Part shown: piece after piece, positions 53,946 through 63,944 of the stretch
Layout: the number at the start of each line of letters is the position of its first letter
How positions within the stretch are numbered: position 1 is the stretch's first letter
From: Chitinophaga polysaccharea
GTDB lineage: Bacteria > Bacteroidota > Bacteroidia > Chitinophagales > Chitinophagaceae
Length of the DNA stretch: 64,000 nucleotides
Direction: 5' to 3'
Assembly: GCF_007829335.1 (NCBI RefSeq)
Contig: NZ_VIWO01000006.1
Coordinates: forward strand, 451,431 to 515,430
The notes under the pieces: model-generated
Told to the model about the DNA's origin: nothing
Database searches by the model: none
The model's input: the letters and a program-made list of their open reading frames with translations, nothing else
Translations under genes and position numbers: made by a program

Positions 53946-53979
53946 CGTGACTATGCCTAACGGCATTGTACACACGTTA
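53943..53979 (+). promoter_or_regulatory. Two-tier leader hairpin upstream of the TonB receptor
   Basis: Outer stem TAACGTG / CACGTTA (7 bp) and inner stem ATGCC / GGCAT around loop taac. It ends 31 nt before the start codon at 54011. No T-run follows, so it is not an ordinary terminator; a regulatory mRNA structure is likely. Confidence 0.45.
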
Positions 53980-54010
53980 CATTTCTTTCAAAACCCAAAT
54001 TAACACCCTG

Positions 54011-56332
54011 ATGAAAATCCTGGTCTATTCCTTACTGGCAACAGTATGGTCACTCCATAGCTATGCCCAACAGCCAACACACGGTAGCGTATATGATCTG
54101 TACACCCAAACGCCGATTAAAGGCGCCAGCCTGTATTCTAATGGCAAACTATTGTCTTCCACAGACATAAGTGGCCGTTTCACCGTAGACTGTTCCAACT
54201 GCACAGTAACAATAACTGCCATGGGATATGAATCCCAAACAATTGCCGTTAAAAACAGCAGTACACAACTGATGATCGGGCTTACCGCCGCATCCTACAA
54301 CCTGAATGAAGTAAAGGTTTATGCCGGCAAGTCGGACAATAACCTGCAACAGCCTAAATCGGTAGCCATACTCACCCGTCAGGACCTGCACCGCAACGAC
54401 GGCCTCTTTCTTGAAAATTCGTTGAACCTGGTACCTGGTGTACACATGGAAAAAAGAACCATGTCCGGTGGACAGCGCATTACTATCCGTGGATATGGTA
54501 ACGGCACCAATTTTAATGGCACCGGCTATAAGGCTTACCTGAACGGCATCCCAGTTACCGATGCAGAAGGTACCACCATCCTCGATGATATTGATTTCTC
54601 CATACTGGGGAAAGCGGAAGTCATTAAAGGACCCGCTTCCAGCCTGTATGGCAGCGGTATCGGTGGCGTATTAAAAATGTATACCCTGAAACCAGCTACC
54701 TACGGCACCCGTATCTCGCAGGAAGCGCTGACCGGGAGCTATGGCCTCTTCAGAACCAACACCCGGGTAGAATATGCCGACGAAAAATCGTCCGTTATGC
54801 TCAACTATGGCCATCAGAACTACGACAGCTACCGCATTCAAAGCGGCTCCAAAAAAGATTTTGTTTCCTTTATCGGCGATTTTCACAGTAATGATAAACA
54901 AACATTCTCTGTGTATGCGGCCTATAACAATTCCAACGACCAGCTGGCCGGGCAACTGGACAGCATACAGTTTGCACAGCGAAAAGATACCGGGGAGGTA
55001 CCTTACCTGAAAAATAAAGGCTATGTAGCCTTCGAATCTTATCGCGCCGGGCTCTCTCATCACTACCAGTTTTCCACACAGGTAAACAACCTGACCAGCG
55101 CCTGGTTTACGGGATATAAACAATCGCAGGCCTTCGCTGTAGGACTGTCCAGTAACCTGGCCCAGAATATAGGCGCCCGCACTGCTTTCGGGCTCAATTT
55201 CACCGGCAAAACTATTACCCTGAGTGGCACCATAGGCGCTGAACTTCAGAAAACAAGCTCCTTCAAAAAAAGCTACGGGCTGTCTAATAATATCACCGGC
55301 GCACTCACTGGGGACATCGAATTGTCGGCCATGCAATACAACGTTTTCACACAATGGGAATTAAAACTGCCGCAGGGATTTATGGTCACCGCCGGCATAA
55401 GCAATAACTACATTGAATACGGCATCACCGACCGCCTCACCAACAGCGCCAATCCAACACATAAGGACCAGTCGGGCCATAAAACATTTACCCCGGTGCT
55501 TACGCCGCAGTTCAGTGTACTGAAATCGCTGAATGAAAAGGTGTCGGTATATGCCGGCATCAGCAAAGGCTACTCACCGCCTACATCCGGACAGGTAGTT
55601 ATTCCGCAAATCAGCCAGGTAAATACAGGCCTGCGGCCCGAAAAATCCATACAATATGAAGCCGGCGCCAAAGGCACCCTGTTGCAAAAAAAGCTATCGC
55701 TCCAGGTAGCAGTATTTGATATGGAGATAACAGATAAGCTGACCTCACAGGCAGTAACAGACAATAGCGGTACCGTTCTGTATACCATGACCACCAATGC
55801 CGGCGGGCAGCAAAACCGTGGTATAGAGGCGGAAGCAGCCTACACGATACAGCCCCTACAGCAGAAGGTATTCTCTCTCATACGGCCATTTGTAAGTTAT
55901 ACCTATTCCAGCTTCACCTATAAACAGTTCCGGAGCGATAATAACAACAACACCAAAACCATTGATTACAGTGGCAACAAGGCCTCCGGTGTACCTCCTC
56001 ACCTTCTGAATGCAGGGGTAGACTTCATCTCCAAATCAGGCGTTTACCTGAACACTACCTGGCAGTTTGTAGACAAGATGCCGATTACTTACGACAACCA
56101 GCATTATGCAGACGCCTATACGTTATTGCAGGCCAAACTGGGTTACCGTCATGCTATCGGTCAGCATTTTCAGCTGGATGTATTTGCTGGTGGGAATAAC
56201 CTCACAGGCAGCCGGTATTACACCATGGTATTTTTGAATGCCAACTTCAGCGGCACGGCGCCCAATATTTATTTACCCGGTCCATATAAAGCCAACTGGT
56301 ATGGCGGTTTTAATCTCAACTATAAATTCTAG
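54011..56332 (+). CDS. TonB-dependent outer-membrane receptor (haem or siderophore type)
   Basis: The ATG at 54011 (MKILVYSLLATVWSLHSYAQ) gives a signal peptide; the frame opens at 53966. 773 residues. A CarboxypepD_reg-like domain (about 20-105) is followed by the plug: EVKVYAGKSDNNLQQPKSVA, MSGGQRITIRGYGNGTNFNG, LGKAEVIKGPASSLYGSGIG. The barrel ends in NLNYKF with terminal Phe. First gene of an ABC-uptake operon; the substrate-binding protein (3-bp gap) resembles haem-type HmuT, so haem or a related iron complex is the best guess. Confidence 0.9.
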   Translation: MKILVYSLLATVWSLHSYAQQPTHGSVYDLYTQTPIKGASLYSNGKLLSSTDISGRFTVDCSNCTVTITAMGYESQTIAVKNSSTQLMIGLTAASYNLNEVKVYAGKSDNNLQQPKSVAILTRQDLHRNDGLFLENSLNLVPGVHMEKRTMSGGQRITIRGYGNGTNFNGTGYKAYLNGIPVTDAEGTTILDDIDFSILGKAEVIKGPASSLYGSGIGGVLKMYTLKPATYGTRISQEALTGSYGLFRTNTRVEYADEKSSVMLNYGHQNYDSYRIQSGSKKDFVSFIGDFHSNDKQTFSVYAAYNNSNDQLAGQLDSIQFAQRKDTGEVPYLKNKGYVAFESYRAGLSHHYQFSTQVNNLTSAWFTGYKQSQAFAVGLSSNLAQNIGARTAFGLNFTGKTITLSGTIGAELQKTSSFKKSYGLSNNITGALTGDIELSAMQYNVFTQWELKLPQGFMVTAGISNNYIEYGITDRLTNSANPTHKDQSGHKTFTPVLTPQFSVLKSLNEKVSVYAGISKGYSPPTSGQVVIPQISQVNTGLRPEKSIQYEAGAKGTLLQKKLSLQVAVFDMEITDKLTSQAVTDNSGTVLYTMTTNAGGQQNRGIEAEAAYTIQPLQQKVFSLIRPFVSYTYSSFTYKQFRSDNNNNTKTIDYSGNKASGVPPHLLNAGVDFISKSGVYLNTTWQFVDKMPITYDNQHYADAYTLLQAKLGYRHAIGQHFQLDVFAGGNNLTGSRYYTMVFLNANFSGTAPNIYLPGPYKANWYGGFNLNYKF

Positions 56333-56334
56333 TC

Positions 56335-57204
56335 ATGAAAAAAACGATACTTCTTCCATGGGTGATGATACTGCTCACTTCCTGCGGAAGATTTGGTCAT
56401 CAGACCCAACAGCATAAAGACAGTACCCGTATTGTTTGTTTATCAAAACAATACAACGAAGTGATTTATGCCCTGGGAGCAGAAAAGAACCTGGTAGCAG
56501 TAGATCTCTCCAGCACCTATCCTCCGGCTATCAAAGCATTACCTACCGTAGGTTATCACCGCGCCTTAAGTGCAGAAGGACTACTGGCACAAAATCCAAC
56601 GCTGGTGATACACGACAATAATATAGGGCCGGAAAATGTGATGCGCCAACTGGAACAAATGAAAGTCCCTATGAAAACTTTTATGGACAGCGTATTCACC
56701 ATCGCGCAAACCAAAGCCATGATACAGCAGCTGGGCGCTTATTTCCACAAAGAAACACAGGCCGATAGCCTCTGTAAAAAACTGGATGCAGAAATGAATC
56801 AGGCATTAACAAACGCACACCAATATACCGATACTCCTAAAGTAGTCATCATTCACTTCGGACGTGCCATGAATATCTACCTGGCACTTACCCAAAAAAG
56901 TACAGCCGCTAAGCTGATAGGATGGGCTGGTGGGCGTATTCCTATCCAGGGCGACAAGGGCATGCAGCAGGTATCAGCAGAGCTCATTGCGCAGGCAGAT
57001 CCTGATGTAATCCTGCTCACCGACTTCGGTTATGACCGGCTGGGTACTTTTGAAAAAATAAAAGAGCTGCCCGGTGTTTCGGGCACCAAAGCAGCGTTGC
57101 ATCATCGCATCTACAGGATAGAAGAACACGACATGGTATACCTCGGGCCACGTACAGGCGCCAATGTGTTGGGGTTTCAAAAACTAATACATGCAGGTAA
57201 ATAA
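56335..57204 (+). CDS. hmuT: ABC transporter substrate-binding lipoprotein, haem type
   Basis: 289 residues with lipobox LLTSCGRF (Cys16). Features match HmuT-like haem carriers: RIVCLSKQYNEVIYALGAEK, LVAVDLSSTYPPAIKALPTV, and VGYHRALSAEGLLAQNPTLV, plus IAQADPDVILLTDFGYDRL and NVLGFQKLIHAGK at the end. The GYxRxLSxEG block is characteristic of haem-uptake proteins rather than vitamin B12 BtuF. Delivers ligand to the HmuU/HmuV transporter; overlaps hmuU by 14 bp. Confidence 0.85.
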   Translation: MKKTILLPWVMILLTSCGRFGHQTQQHKDSTRIVCLSKQYNEVIYALGAEKNLVAVDLSSTYPPAIKALPTVGYHRALSAEGLLAQNPTLVIHDNNIGPENVMRQLEQMKVPMKTFMDSVFTIAQTKAMIQQLGAYFHKETQADSLCKKLDAEMNQALTNAHQYTDTPKVVIIHFGRAMNIYLALTQKSTAAKLIGWAGGRIPIQGDKGMQQVSAELIAQADPDVILLTDFGYDRLGTFEKIKELPGVSGTKAALHHRIYRIEEHDMVYLGPRTGANVLGFQKLIHAGK

Positions 57205-58222
57205 ACAATATCACGGCGTGTACCCGATCCTGATAGCATTATTGATAATAACAGTATTGTTATCTGCCTGTTATGGCGCCGTTAATATCAGTACTGGTGA
57301 AATAGTGGATGCTATCAGTAAAACCATCTCCAGGCACGGCGATCTCTCCTTACATGAACGCATTTTTATGGAGATACGTTTACCGAGGGTGCTTTTCTGT
57401 TTGTTGGCCGGATCGGCGTTGTCTGTAGGCGGGGTATTGCTACAGGCGCTTTTCAGAAATCCCATTGTGGAACCGGGGCTGATAGGCACTTCCAGTGGCG
57501 CTGCTTTTGGGGCAGCGCTCTATTTCGTATTGGGAGCATCGCTGCATTTTAATGCCGGAGAATGGACCCTGCCTATTGCGGCAGCGGTTGGCGCTATGGT
57601 AGCCACTTTCCTGGTACTGGGTTTATCAGAAAAAAAACAGACCGGGAAAGCAGCCATTGGAACCCTGTTGCTGATGGGAATTGCGGTGAATGCACTATTC
57701 CTCAGCGGCACTGGTTTTCTTTCATATTTGGCCCGCGATCCACAAGCCCGCTCCATTACTTTCTGGAACCTGGGCACGCTCTCCGGCGCCAACTGGCATG
57801 CAGTAACCATTACTGCTATAGTACTGGCGATCTGCTTTTGGCGCTCACTTTCCTATGCCAAACAATTGAACCTGCTGATACTCGGTGAAGATGAAGCTAT
57901 GCTGGCAGGTGTGGCTGTTCAACGGCTCAAAAGAGAGATACTGGTCATCAACGTTATCATGGTGGCCGTGGTCACTTCCTTCTCCGGCGTGATCAGCTTT
58001 GTAGGATTGGTAGTTCCTCACTTGATGCGGATCTGGAAAGGGGCCGACAATCGCTACCTGTTTATTGGTAGCGCATTGGCTGGCGCCATCCTGTTGAGCC
58101 TGGCCGATATTGCTGCGAGAGTATTGTTACGGCCGGCCGAACTGCCTATTGGTATTGTTACTTCTGTTACCGGTGTACCTGTTTTCATCTATCTCTTAAG
58201 GAGAAAAAAATATTATTACTGA
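57191..58222 (+). CDS. hmuU: FecCD-family ABC permease, haem type
   Basis: A 343-residue permease with about ten membrane helices, typical FecCD/BtuC features: ALSVGGVLLQALFRNPIVEP, GLIGTSSGAAFGAALYFVLG, FWNLGTLSGANWHA and the coupling-helix region VVPHLMRIWKGADNRYLFIG. Carries haem-type substrate across the inner membrane as a homodimer. Overlaps hmuT by 14 bp and hmuV by 1 bp (TGATG), so all are co-translated. Confidence 0.9.
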   Translation: MQVNKQYHGVYPILIALLIITVLLSACYGAVNISTGEIVDAISKTISRHGDLSLHERIFMEIRLPRVLFCLLAGSALSVGGVLLQALFRNPIVEPGLIGTSSGAAFGAALYFVLGASLHFNAGEWTLPIAAAVGAMVATFLVLGLSEKKQTGKAAIGTLLLMGIAVNALFLSGTGFLSYLARDPQARSITFWNLGTLSGANWHAVTITAIVLAICFWRSLSYAKQLNLLILGEDEAMLAGVAVQRLKREILVINVIMVAVVTSFSGVISFVGLVVPHLMRIWKGADNRYLFIGSALAGAILLSLADIAARVLLRPAELPIGIVTSVTGVPVFIYLLRRKKYYY

Positions 58223-58995
58223 TGTTGGTAGTATCTGATCTGAGCTATCTGGCAGGCAAGCGCCCCTTGTTGCAATCTGTAAATATGCAACTGGATGCCG
58301 GCAAATTGCACCTGGTAATAGGTCCCAATGGCGCGGGAAAATCCACGCTATTAAAAGCGATAGGCGGACAAATCCAGCCTTCTTCAGGTACCATTCTATA
58401 TGCTGATAAAAACATTTCCACATTTGGATGTAAGGAGCTGGCCCGTATACGCGCATCACTTTCTCAGCACCAGGAATTGTCGTTTCCATTAAAGGTATGG
58501 GAAGTAGTGATCATGGGAAGATATCCCCATGTACGGGAAAATCCAGGTCACAAGGATATGCAGTACTGCCGGGAAGCCATGCAGCTCTTCGACCTGGAAG
58601 CATTGGCCAACCGGGATTATATGAGCCTTTCCGGGGGAGAAAAACAACGGGTACACTTTGCCCGTATCCTCTCGCAGATATGGGAGCCCATTCCCGATAC
58701 CTGCCGCTACCTGTTCCTCGACGAACCACTCACTTTCCTGGATGTACATTACCAGTTTCAGCTAATGGAACTGCTGAAGCGGTTATTGCAACAACCCCAC
58801 CTGCTGATCGTTGGCGTGGTACATGACTTAAATATCGCTGCCCGGTTTGCCGACAACCTGCTGCTGTTGCACCAGGGGAAATTAATAGCGCAGGGCCCCC
58901 GGGAAGAAGTACTTACACCTGGAAACATACGAAATGTTTACCAGTTAGAGCCGGTGATCTATGAAAAAGACGACCGGTATTTCCTGGCCTTTTGA
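58222..58995 (+). CDS. hmuV: ABC transporter ATPase, haem type
   Basis: 257 residues. Walker A GPNGAGKST at about 35-43, Q-loop SLSQHQELSF, signature LSGGEKQRVHFARIL, Walker B YLFLDEPLTFLDVHYQF, and H-loop VVHDLN. Length and arrangement fit HmuV. Powers the HmuU permease. Last of the four core uptake genes; a small secreted protein follows 35 bp later. Confidence 0.93.
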   Translation: MLVVSDLSYLAGKRPLLQSVNMQLDAGKLHLVIGPNGAGKSTLLKAIGGQIQPSSGTILYADKNISTFGCKELARIRASLSQHQELSFPLKVWEVVIMGRYPHVRENPGHKDMQYCREAMQLFDLEALANRDYMSLSGGEKQRVHFARILSQIWEPIPDTCRYLFLDEPLTFLDVHYQFQLMELLKRLLQQPHLLIVGVVHDLNIAARFADNLLLLHQGKLIAQGPREEVLTPGNIRNVYQLEPVIYEKDDRYFLAF

Positions 58996-59030
58996 AAATT
59001 GTATTTATCCACCCACAACAACCAATATAA

Positions 59031-59552
59031 ATGAAAACAAAATCCGTAAAAAGGCCGCTGTGGCGCTATGTTTTACTGGTGGCGCTTTTGCTTTCCGGCA
59101 TAGCATCACCTGCGCAGCAACATGCCCGCCAAAGTACCAAAGCTCCTGACTGGATCAAGATGATGGATGATCCGAATGTCAATTTTTTTGTCATTGAAAA
59201 ATCCTTTAATGACTACTGGAAAGGAAAAGAATTACCAGTGGAAGAAGATGAGATACTGGATGTAAAGAATAACTCTGAAAGAAAGCGCGGCTTCCTTGGC
59301 TTATTTAAACGAAAAGAATCTCAAGAAAGGAAAGAAGGACAGCAATATGCATTTGAATATAAAAAATATCAGTGGTGGCGAAGGCAGGTACTTCCCTATG
59401 TACAACCTGATGGTACTATTCTTAGCAAGGACCAGCAGATACGTATTTGGCAGCAGCAAAAAGACCTGAAGAGCAACATTAATGCGAAGCAGGCCAAAGA
59501 CAAGATGGAAAAAGAGAAAAAAGATACAGGCAATTCTCAGCAGCGCTACTAA
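59031..59552 (+). CDS. Small secreted protein, 173 aa, partner of the BNR-repeat protein
   Basis: Signal peptide (YVLLVALLLSGIASPAQQ). The mature part has DWIKMMDDPNVNFFVIEKSF, NDYWKGKELPVEEDEILDVK, and YKKYQWWRRQVLPYVQPDGT. I recall similar MxDPNxNFF...F..YWKG proteins ahead of large T9SS propeller proteins in other Bacteroidota; this is a memory-based resemblance. The end is Lys/Glu/Gln-rich and helical. It sits between hmuV (35 bp) and the BNR gene (50 bp). Function unknown. Confidence 0.75.
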   Translation: MKTKSVKRPLWRYVLLVALLLSGIASPAQQHARQSTKAPDWIKMMDDPNVNFFVIEKSFNDYWKGKELPVEEDEILDVKNNSERKRGFLGLFKRKESQERKEGQQYAFEYKKYQWWRRQVLPYVQPDGTILSKDQQIRIWQQQKDLKSNINAKQAKDKMEKEKKDTGNSQQRY

Positions 59553-59602
59553 GCATAGCCAATGCACAAAAATAATTTTCCCATCAACCAGAAATAACTA
59601 AA

Positions 59603-62600
59603 ATGTATATACGTAAATATCTCTTACTACTTTTATCCGCCTGCCTGCTGTTATCATCGGCAGCATTTGCCCAAAATTATGGCAGCTGGCGGAATATAGG
59701 GCCGGTGCTCTTTCCCATTAACTCTTCCGGTCAGATCAATGGTATCGGCCGCGTTACACAGATGAAGTTTCACCCCACTACTTCCGGTACGCTTTATGCC
59801 ACCAGCGTATGGGGATTGTGGAAAAGTACCGACACCGCCAATACCTGGCAACTACAGGGTACCGATGACCTGCCGAAAGCCTCCTGCGCGTCCGTGTGTA
59901 TCGACAATACCAACGACCAGATCATTTACCTGGGCACCGGAGATCCCAACTATTATGGCACCTCCCTGGGCGTTTACAAAACAACAGATGGCGGGCAGTC
60001 GTGGTTACCGGCCAACAGCAGCATTGGTACCCGTATGGCTGTGGAACTGCTGATGTCGCCCACAGACCACAATGTACTGGTGGCCGCTACCAATGATGGT
60101 ATCTGGAAAACCACGGATGGCGGCATTTCCTGGACGCAGCAACTGGTGGGTGGCCAGTTCACCGACATGGTATTCAAAGCTGTTACTAATACCACCACCC
60201 TGTTTGCCGTTACCATGGACGGTAGTTTTTATACGTCCAATAATATGGGAGATACCTGGACGGCCACTACCCTCACGCTGCCGGCAAATGGCGCCAAGGG
60301 CACCCGGCTGGGCGTTACCCGTGCCGATTCCAACCGCGTATATGTGGGCATGGTAGGCTCCAATAACGGCTCTGCAGGAGGCGTTATCTACCAATCTACC
60401 AACGGGGGCGCCTCCTTCACACAGGTAAAAGGCGACGTTTCGCCCAACCTCAATGGCTACTCCAGTACCACTACCGGTCAGGGTAACTACAACTGGTCCA
60501 TGTGCGGCGATCCCACCAATGCCAATACCGTATATGTAGTGGGGCACCTTGTATGGAAAAGTACTGACGGCGGCAGTACCTGGACACAAATGGAGTCTAG
60601 TTGGGCTTATGTGATCCATACGGATATGCATGGCATAAAAGTAGATCCCTATAATAATACCCGCCTGTTTAACTACAACGATGGCGGCGTATGGCTTTCC
60701 ACCGATGGCGGCACCACCTGGACACCTAAAAGCGACGGGCTTTCCTCCACGGAAGTATATCATGCCTCCAATAGCCCTATCAGGAGAGATATGATCAGCA
60801 TCGGTACCCAGGACAATGGCGAGCTGTATTATAAATATTCTACCAATCCCTGGTTTACCAACAGGGGTGGCGACTGGGGCGCACGTTCCAACTTCGACTA
60901 CAATAATAATAGCCAGGTATACTATTACAACGGCAAAAGAAGGTCCGTTACCGGCAGTGATGCCTCCTACAACCTGCCCTTTACCGGTACCAACAATATG
61001 CAACTTGAATTTACGCCGCAAAATGTAAACATCGCCTTTGCCGCAGATACCGGTTTATGGCGAAGTTCCAATATCATTGCCCCCTCTCCAACATGGAAAA
61101 AGATAGCCAATGCGACAGAGAAAATTAATGCGTTACAGGTCAGTAATGTCAATGCCAATGTGGTATTCTATGTAACTACCAATCAGAAAGTATACAGCTC
61201 CCACAACGCTACTGCCGCCATGCCTACTTTTACCAGTGTAGCCGCACCGGCAGCCACCAACGTATCCGCCAGCGTCACCACCATTTCCAGCGATACCAAT
61301 GTGGTATATCTGGCCTGTGGCAGCCGTGTATACCGCTCCGGCGATAAAGGCAATACTTACACGGATATCAGCGGCACGCTCCCATCGGTAAATGTGATCC
61401 GCCTGCTGGAAGATCGCTATGCCACCAACGAAACCGTATACCTGGCTACTGCACGTGGCGTGTATTATCGCAATAAAACCATGAGCGACTGGGGACTATA
61501 TTCCATAGGGCTTCCCACGATAGCAGATATTACAGACCTCTTCGTTTACAATAACGGTAACGCCGACAGTAGCGAATTAAGGGTGAGCTTTTATGGAAGG
61601 GGCGTTTTTGGCACCAAACTAAATAATGCCATTACACCATTGATCTCCTTCGCTACTACATCCATTGGTACTACTGCTGCCGGCACCAGCATATCCGGGT
61701 GTAAACCGTATACGGATTACCCCGTGAACCTAACCATCAGCCCCGCACCCACCGGCAATGCCAACGTACAACTGGTAGTAGGCTCCACCTCCTCAGCCAA
61801 AAGGGGAATTGATTTTGACATAACCACCAACGGCAACTTCACCACGCCCAGCGATACCGTAATTTTTGCTTCCGGGCAAACAGCGCCGCGAACGGTGACG
61901 ATAAGGGTGTATGGCAGTAAAACAGATCCTTCCAGTAAATATGCCCTGCTTACCTTCAGCGTTAATGGCACCACCAATGCGATGGCCAATCCATCTGCAC
62001 AAACAGCCCGTGTGGATATCACTTATCCGGATGCGTCACCGGTGGGAGATACGGCGCTCGTAAATCTGACCTACGGTAACGGTACCACCGGCGGAAGCGC
62101 TTCCAGTCCGTTCAACGGTACTCAATCAGATAAGAAAGCACAAACCATTTATCCTGCCAGTGAACTAAGGGCAGCAGGCATACAGAAAGGATATATCAAT
62201 GCTATCTCCTATCATGTCAGCTCCCGGACCGTCACCACTACCAGCACGTTCCAGAACTTCAACGTAGCGGTGGGACTCACACCACAGACATCTTTCACCA
62301 ATACCGTATTCGACAGCAGTCCGCTGACCAGTGTGTACTCCGGCACCATCAGCGTATCAGACACCGGCTGGGTGCAGGTACCTTTCTCACAACCATTCTA
62401 TTGGGATGGTTATTCGAACCTGCTCATCCAATCCTGCTACAATAATACCGATGGCAACGACCAGGGCGATAACCTCGTAGCTTCCATATCTGTTAGCGGG
62501 GCTAATCCTACCGCCTTCCAACGTCAGACCAGTGGCGCCGGCTGTAGTTTTAACGCACCCGGTTACGGATCTACCAGGCCCAACCTGATCATTAATACCA

Positions 62601-63877
62601 AACCCAGTGTTACGCCGGTGGCCAGCGTGTTAAACCGCAGCACCACCCAATACCTCGGGCCTAATGCTACCGTGTACTTCTCAGACACCAGCGGAGCAAT
62701 CATCGCCAAAATACAGAACCTGAGCAGCTTCGATTATGGATGTACCACCGTGAAGATAGACAGGGCCGGCAGCAGCGCCGCTCCTTTCTGGGATAGCACG
62801 GCCGCACATTACCTGGCTTCTAAAACGGTGAAAATAACGCCCGCTAACAACAATGCCTCCGGCAGAGTGAGCGTAACGCTTTATTACAACCAAACAGAAA
62901 AACAAGGCTGGGCAGCAGCTACCGCACAATCATGGGATACCATAAAGATCGTGAAAGTGCCCAGTAACATCAGCAATGTAACGCCTGCCAATCCTTACCC
63001 GGATGGCGCCGGCGCCTTCGAAATAAGCCGTGATTCCAGCGGTAAAAAAGGCGCTACCATCTATTATGTTTCCGCCACCTTTAATACCGGCCTCGGTGGC
63101 TTTGGCGTAGGTATTCCGGGTACACCTCCTGCAACATCCGCCTGTAATACACCGATACCACGTACACAGTTGAGAATATCGACGTTCGACAGCCAGGAAA
63201 CCGTTGGAGAAAATGCACCTGCTACCAATGCCATTGACGGCGATATCAATACCTTCTGGCATACACAATGGTATAACAGTACAGCGCCCATGCCGCACTA
63301 TATATCCATCTACCTGGGCGGCTCCTACAACCTGGGCAAGCTTACCTACGTACCGCGTCAGGCAGCGGTAAACGGCCGTATTAACGCCTACAAGGTGGAA
63401 GTAAGTGCAGATAGCATTAACTGGACACAGGTAGCCACCGGCAACTTTGTGAACAGCACGGCGGCACAGGATGTGGTTTTCAGCCCTACGGTAAAAGCGA
63501 AATACGTGAAGCTCACTGCTACTTCGGAAGTAAATGGTAATCCCTGGACTTCAGTAGGAGAGCTCTCCTTTACCGGTTGTCCGGATACGAGTCCTATGCT
63601 GAGTAAGCAAAGTACCTCGTCTGTCGGCAATATTAAAGTATATCCTACTTTAGTACACAGAGGGGAAACCGTCAATATCCGGAACAGTAGCTCAGGCGCT
63701 ATCATGATACAACTGTACGATGTGAATGGTAAAATGCTGAAGCGGGAATTGTTTAACAATAGCGGCACTATTCAAACCGGCGATCTGCCAGCAGGCATAT
63801 ACATCTATAGTATTTACAGTAATAAAACGAGTACGCACAAACAGATCATGAGTGGAAAGATCATTGTAGCGGAATAG
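59603..63877 (+). CDS. Large secreted BNR-repeat / discoidin / T9SS-sorted protein, 1424 aa
   Basis: Signal peptide (LLLLSACLLLSSAAFAQ). Residues about 25-690 hold sialidase/VPS10-type propeller blades with repeated TTDGG.SW and STDGGTTWTP Asp-box motifs. Middle: Calx-beta-like TPLISFATTSIGT...SAKRGIDFDITTN and Ig-like parts. About 1175-1335 is a discoidin/F5-8C domain (ENAPATNAIDGDINTFWHTQ; WTSVGELSFTGC). The end is a T9SS sorting domain (VYPTLVHRGETVNIR; DLPAGIYIYSIYS). Secreted by type IX and attached to the cell surface; could bind or cut a polymer such as glycan or protein. No catalytic residues assigned. Confidence 0.88.
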   Translation: MYIRKYLLLLLSACLLLSSAAFAQNYGSWRNIGPVLFPINSSGQINGIGRVTQMKFHPTTSGTLYATSVWGLWKSTDTANTWQLQGTDDLPKASCASVCIDNTNDQIIYLGTGDPNYYGTSLGVYKTTDGGQSWLPANSSIGTRMAVELLMSPTDHNVLVAATNDGIWKTTDGGISWTQQLVGGQFTDMVFKAVTNTTTLFAVTMDGSFYTSNNMGDTWTATTLTLPANGAKGTRLGVTRADSNRVYVGMVGSNNGSAGGVIYQSTNGGASFTQVKGDVSPNLNGYSSTTTGQGNYNWSMCGDPTNANTVYVVGHLVWKSTDGGSTWTQMESSWAYVIHTDMHGIKVDPYNNTRLFNYNDGGVWLSTDGGTTWTPKSDGLSSTEVYHASNSPIRRDMISIGTQDNGELYYKYSTNPWFTNRGGDWGARSNFDYNNNSQVYYYNGKRRSVTGSDASYNLPFTGTNNMQLEFTPQNVNIAFAADTGLWRSSNIIAPSPTWKKIANATEKINALQVSNVNANVVFYVTTNQKVYSSHNATAAMPTFTSVAAPAATNVSASVTTISSDTNVVYLACGSRVYRSGDKGNTYTDISGTLPSVNVIRLLEDRYATNETVYLATARGVYYRNKTMSDWGLYSIGLPTIADITDLFVYNNGNADSSELRVSFYGRGVFGTKLNNAITPLISFATTSIGTTAAGTSISGCKPYTDYPVNLTISPAPTGNANVQLVVGSTSSAKRGIDFDITTNGNFTTPSDTVIFASGQTAPRTVTIRVYGSKTDPSSKYALLTFSVNGTTNAMANPSAQTARVDITYPDASPVGDTALVNLTYGNGTTGGSASSPFNGTQSDKKAQTIYPASELRAAGIQKGYINAISYHVSSRTVTTTSTFQNFNVAVGLTPQTSFTNTVFDSSPLTSVYSGTISVSDTGWVQVPFSQPFYWDGYSNLLIQSCYNNTDGNDQGDNLVASISVSGANPTAFQRQTSGAGCSFNAPGYGSTRPNLIINTKPSVTPVASVLNRSTTQYLGPNATVYFSDTSGAIIAKIQNLSSFDYGCTTVKIDRAGSSAAPFWDSTAAHYLASKTVKITPANNNASGRVSVTLYYNQTEKQGWAAATAQSWDTIKIVKVPSNISNVTPANPYPDGAGAFEISRDSSGKKGATIYYVSATFNTGLGGFGVGIPGTPPATSACNTPIPRTQLRISTFDSQETVGENAPATNAIDGDINTFWHTQWYNSTAPMPHYISIYLGGSYNLGKLTYVPRQAAVNGRINAYKVEVSADSINWTQVATGNFVNSTAAQDVVFSPTVKAKYVKLTATSEVNGNPWTSVGELSFTGCPDTSPMLSKQSTSSVGNIKVYPTLVHRGETVNIRNSSSGAIMIQLYDVNGKMLKRELFNNSGTIQTGDLPAGIYIYSIYSNKTSTHKQIMSGKIIVAE

Positions 63878-63908
63878 TATTTCGCCTTTTATAATGATGA
63901 GGAGTAGA

Positions 63909-63944
63909 GGCTGTATCATAAATAAATGGTACAGCCCTTTTTTT
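63909..63944 (+). terminator. Terminator of the BNR-repeat protein gene
   Basis: An 11-bp stem GGCTGTATCAT / ATGGTACAGCC (one G-T pair) with a 6-nt loop, followed by a run of seven T or more. Confidence 0.85.

Noticed and set aside
53480..54010. Cobalamin riboswitch before the TonB/ABC operon
   Set aside because: No B12-box-like sequence was found, and the binding protein has haem-type (GYxRxLSxEG) rather than BtuF features.
54671..55354. Minus-strand 227-codon frame inside the TonB receptor gene
   Set aside because: Antisense shadow of the receptor barrel; no domain resemblance.
60005..61021. Minus-strand 338-codon frame inside the BNR-repeat gene
   Set aside because: Antisense shadow of a strongly supported coding gene; Gly/Ile/Val composition is produced by the repeated Asp-box codons.
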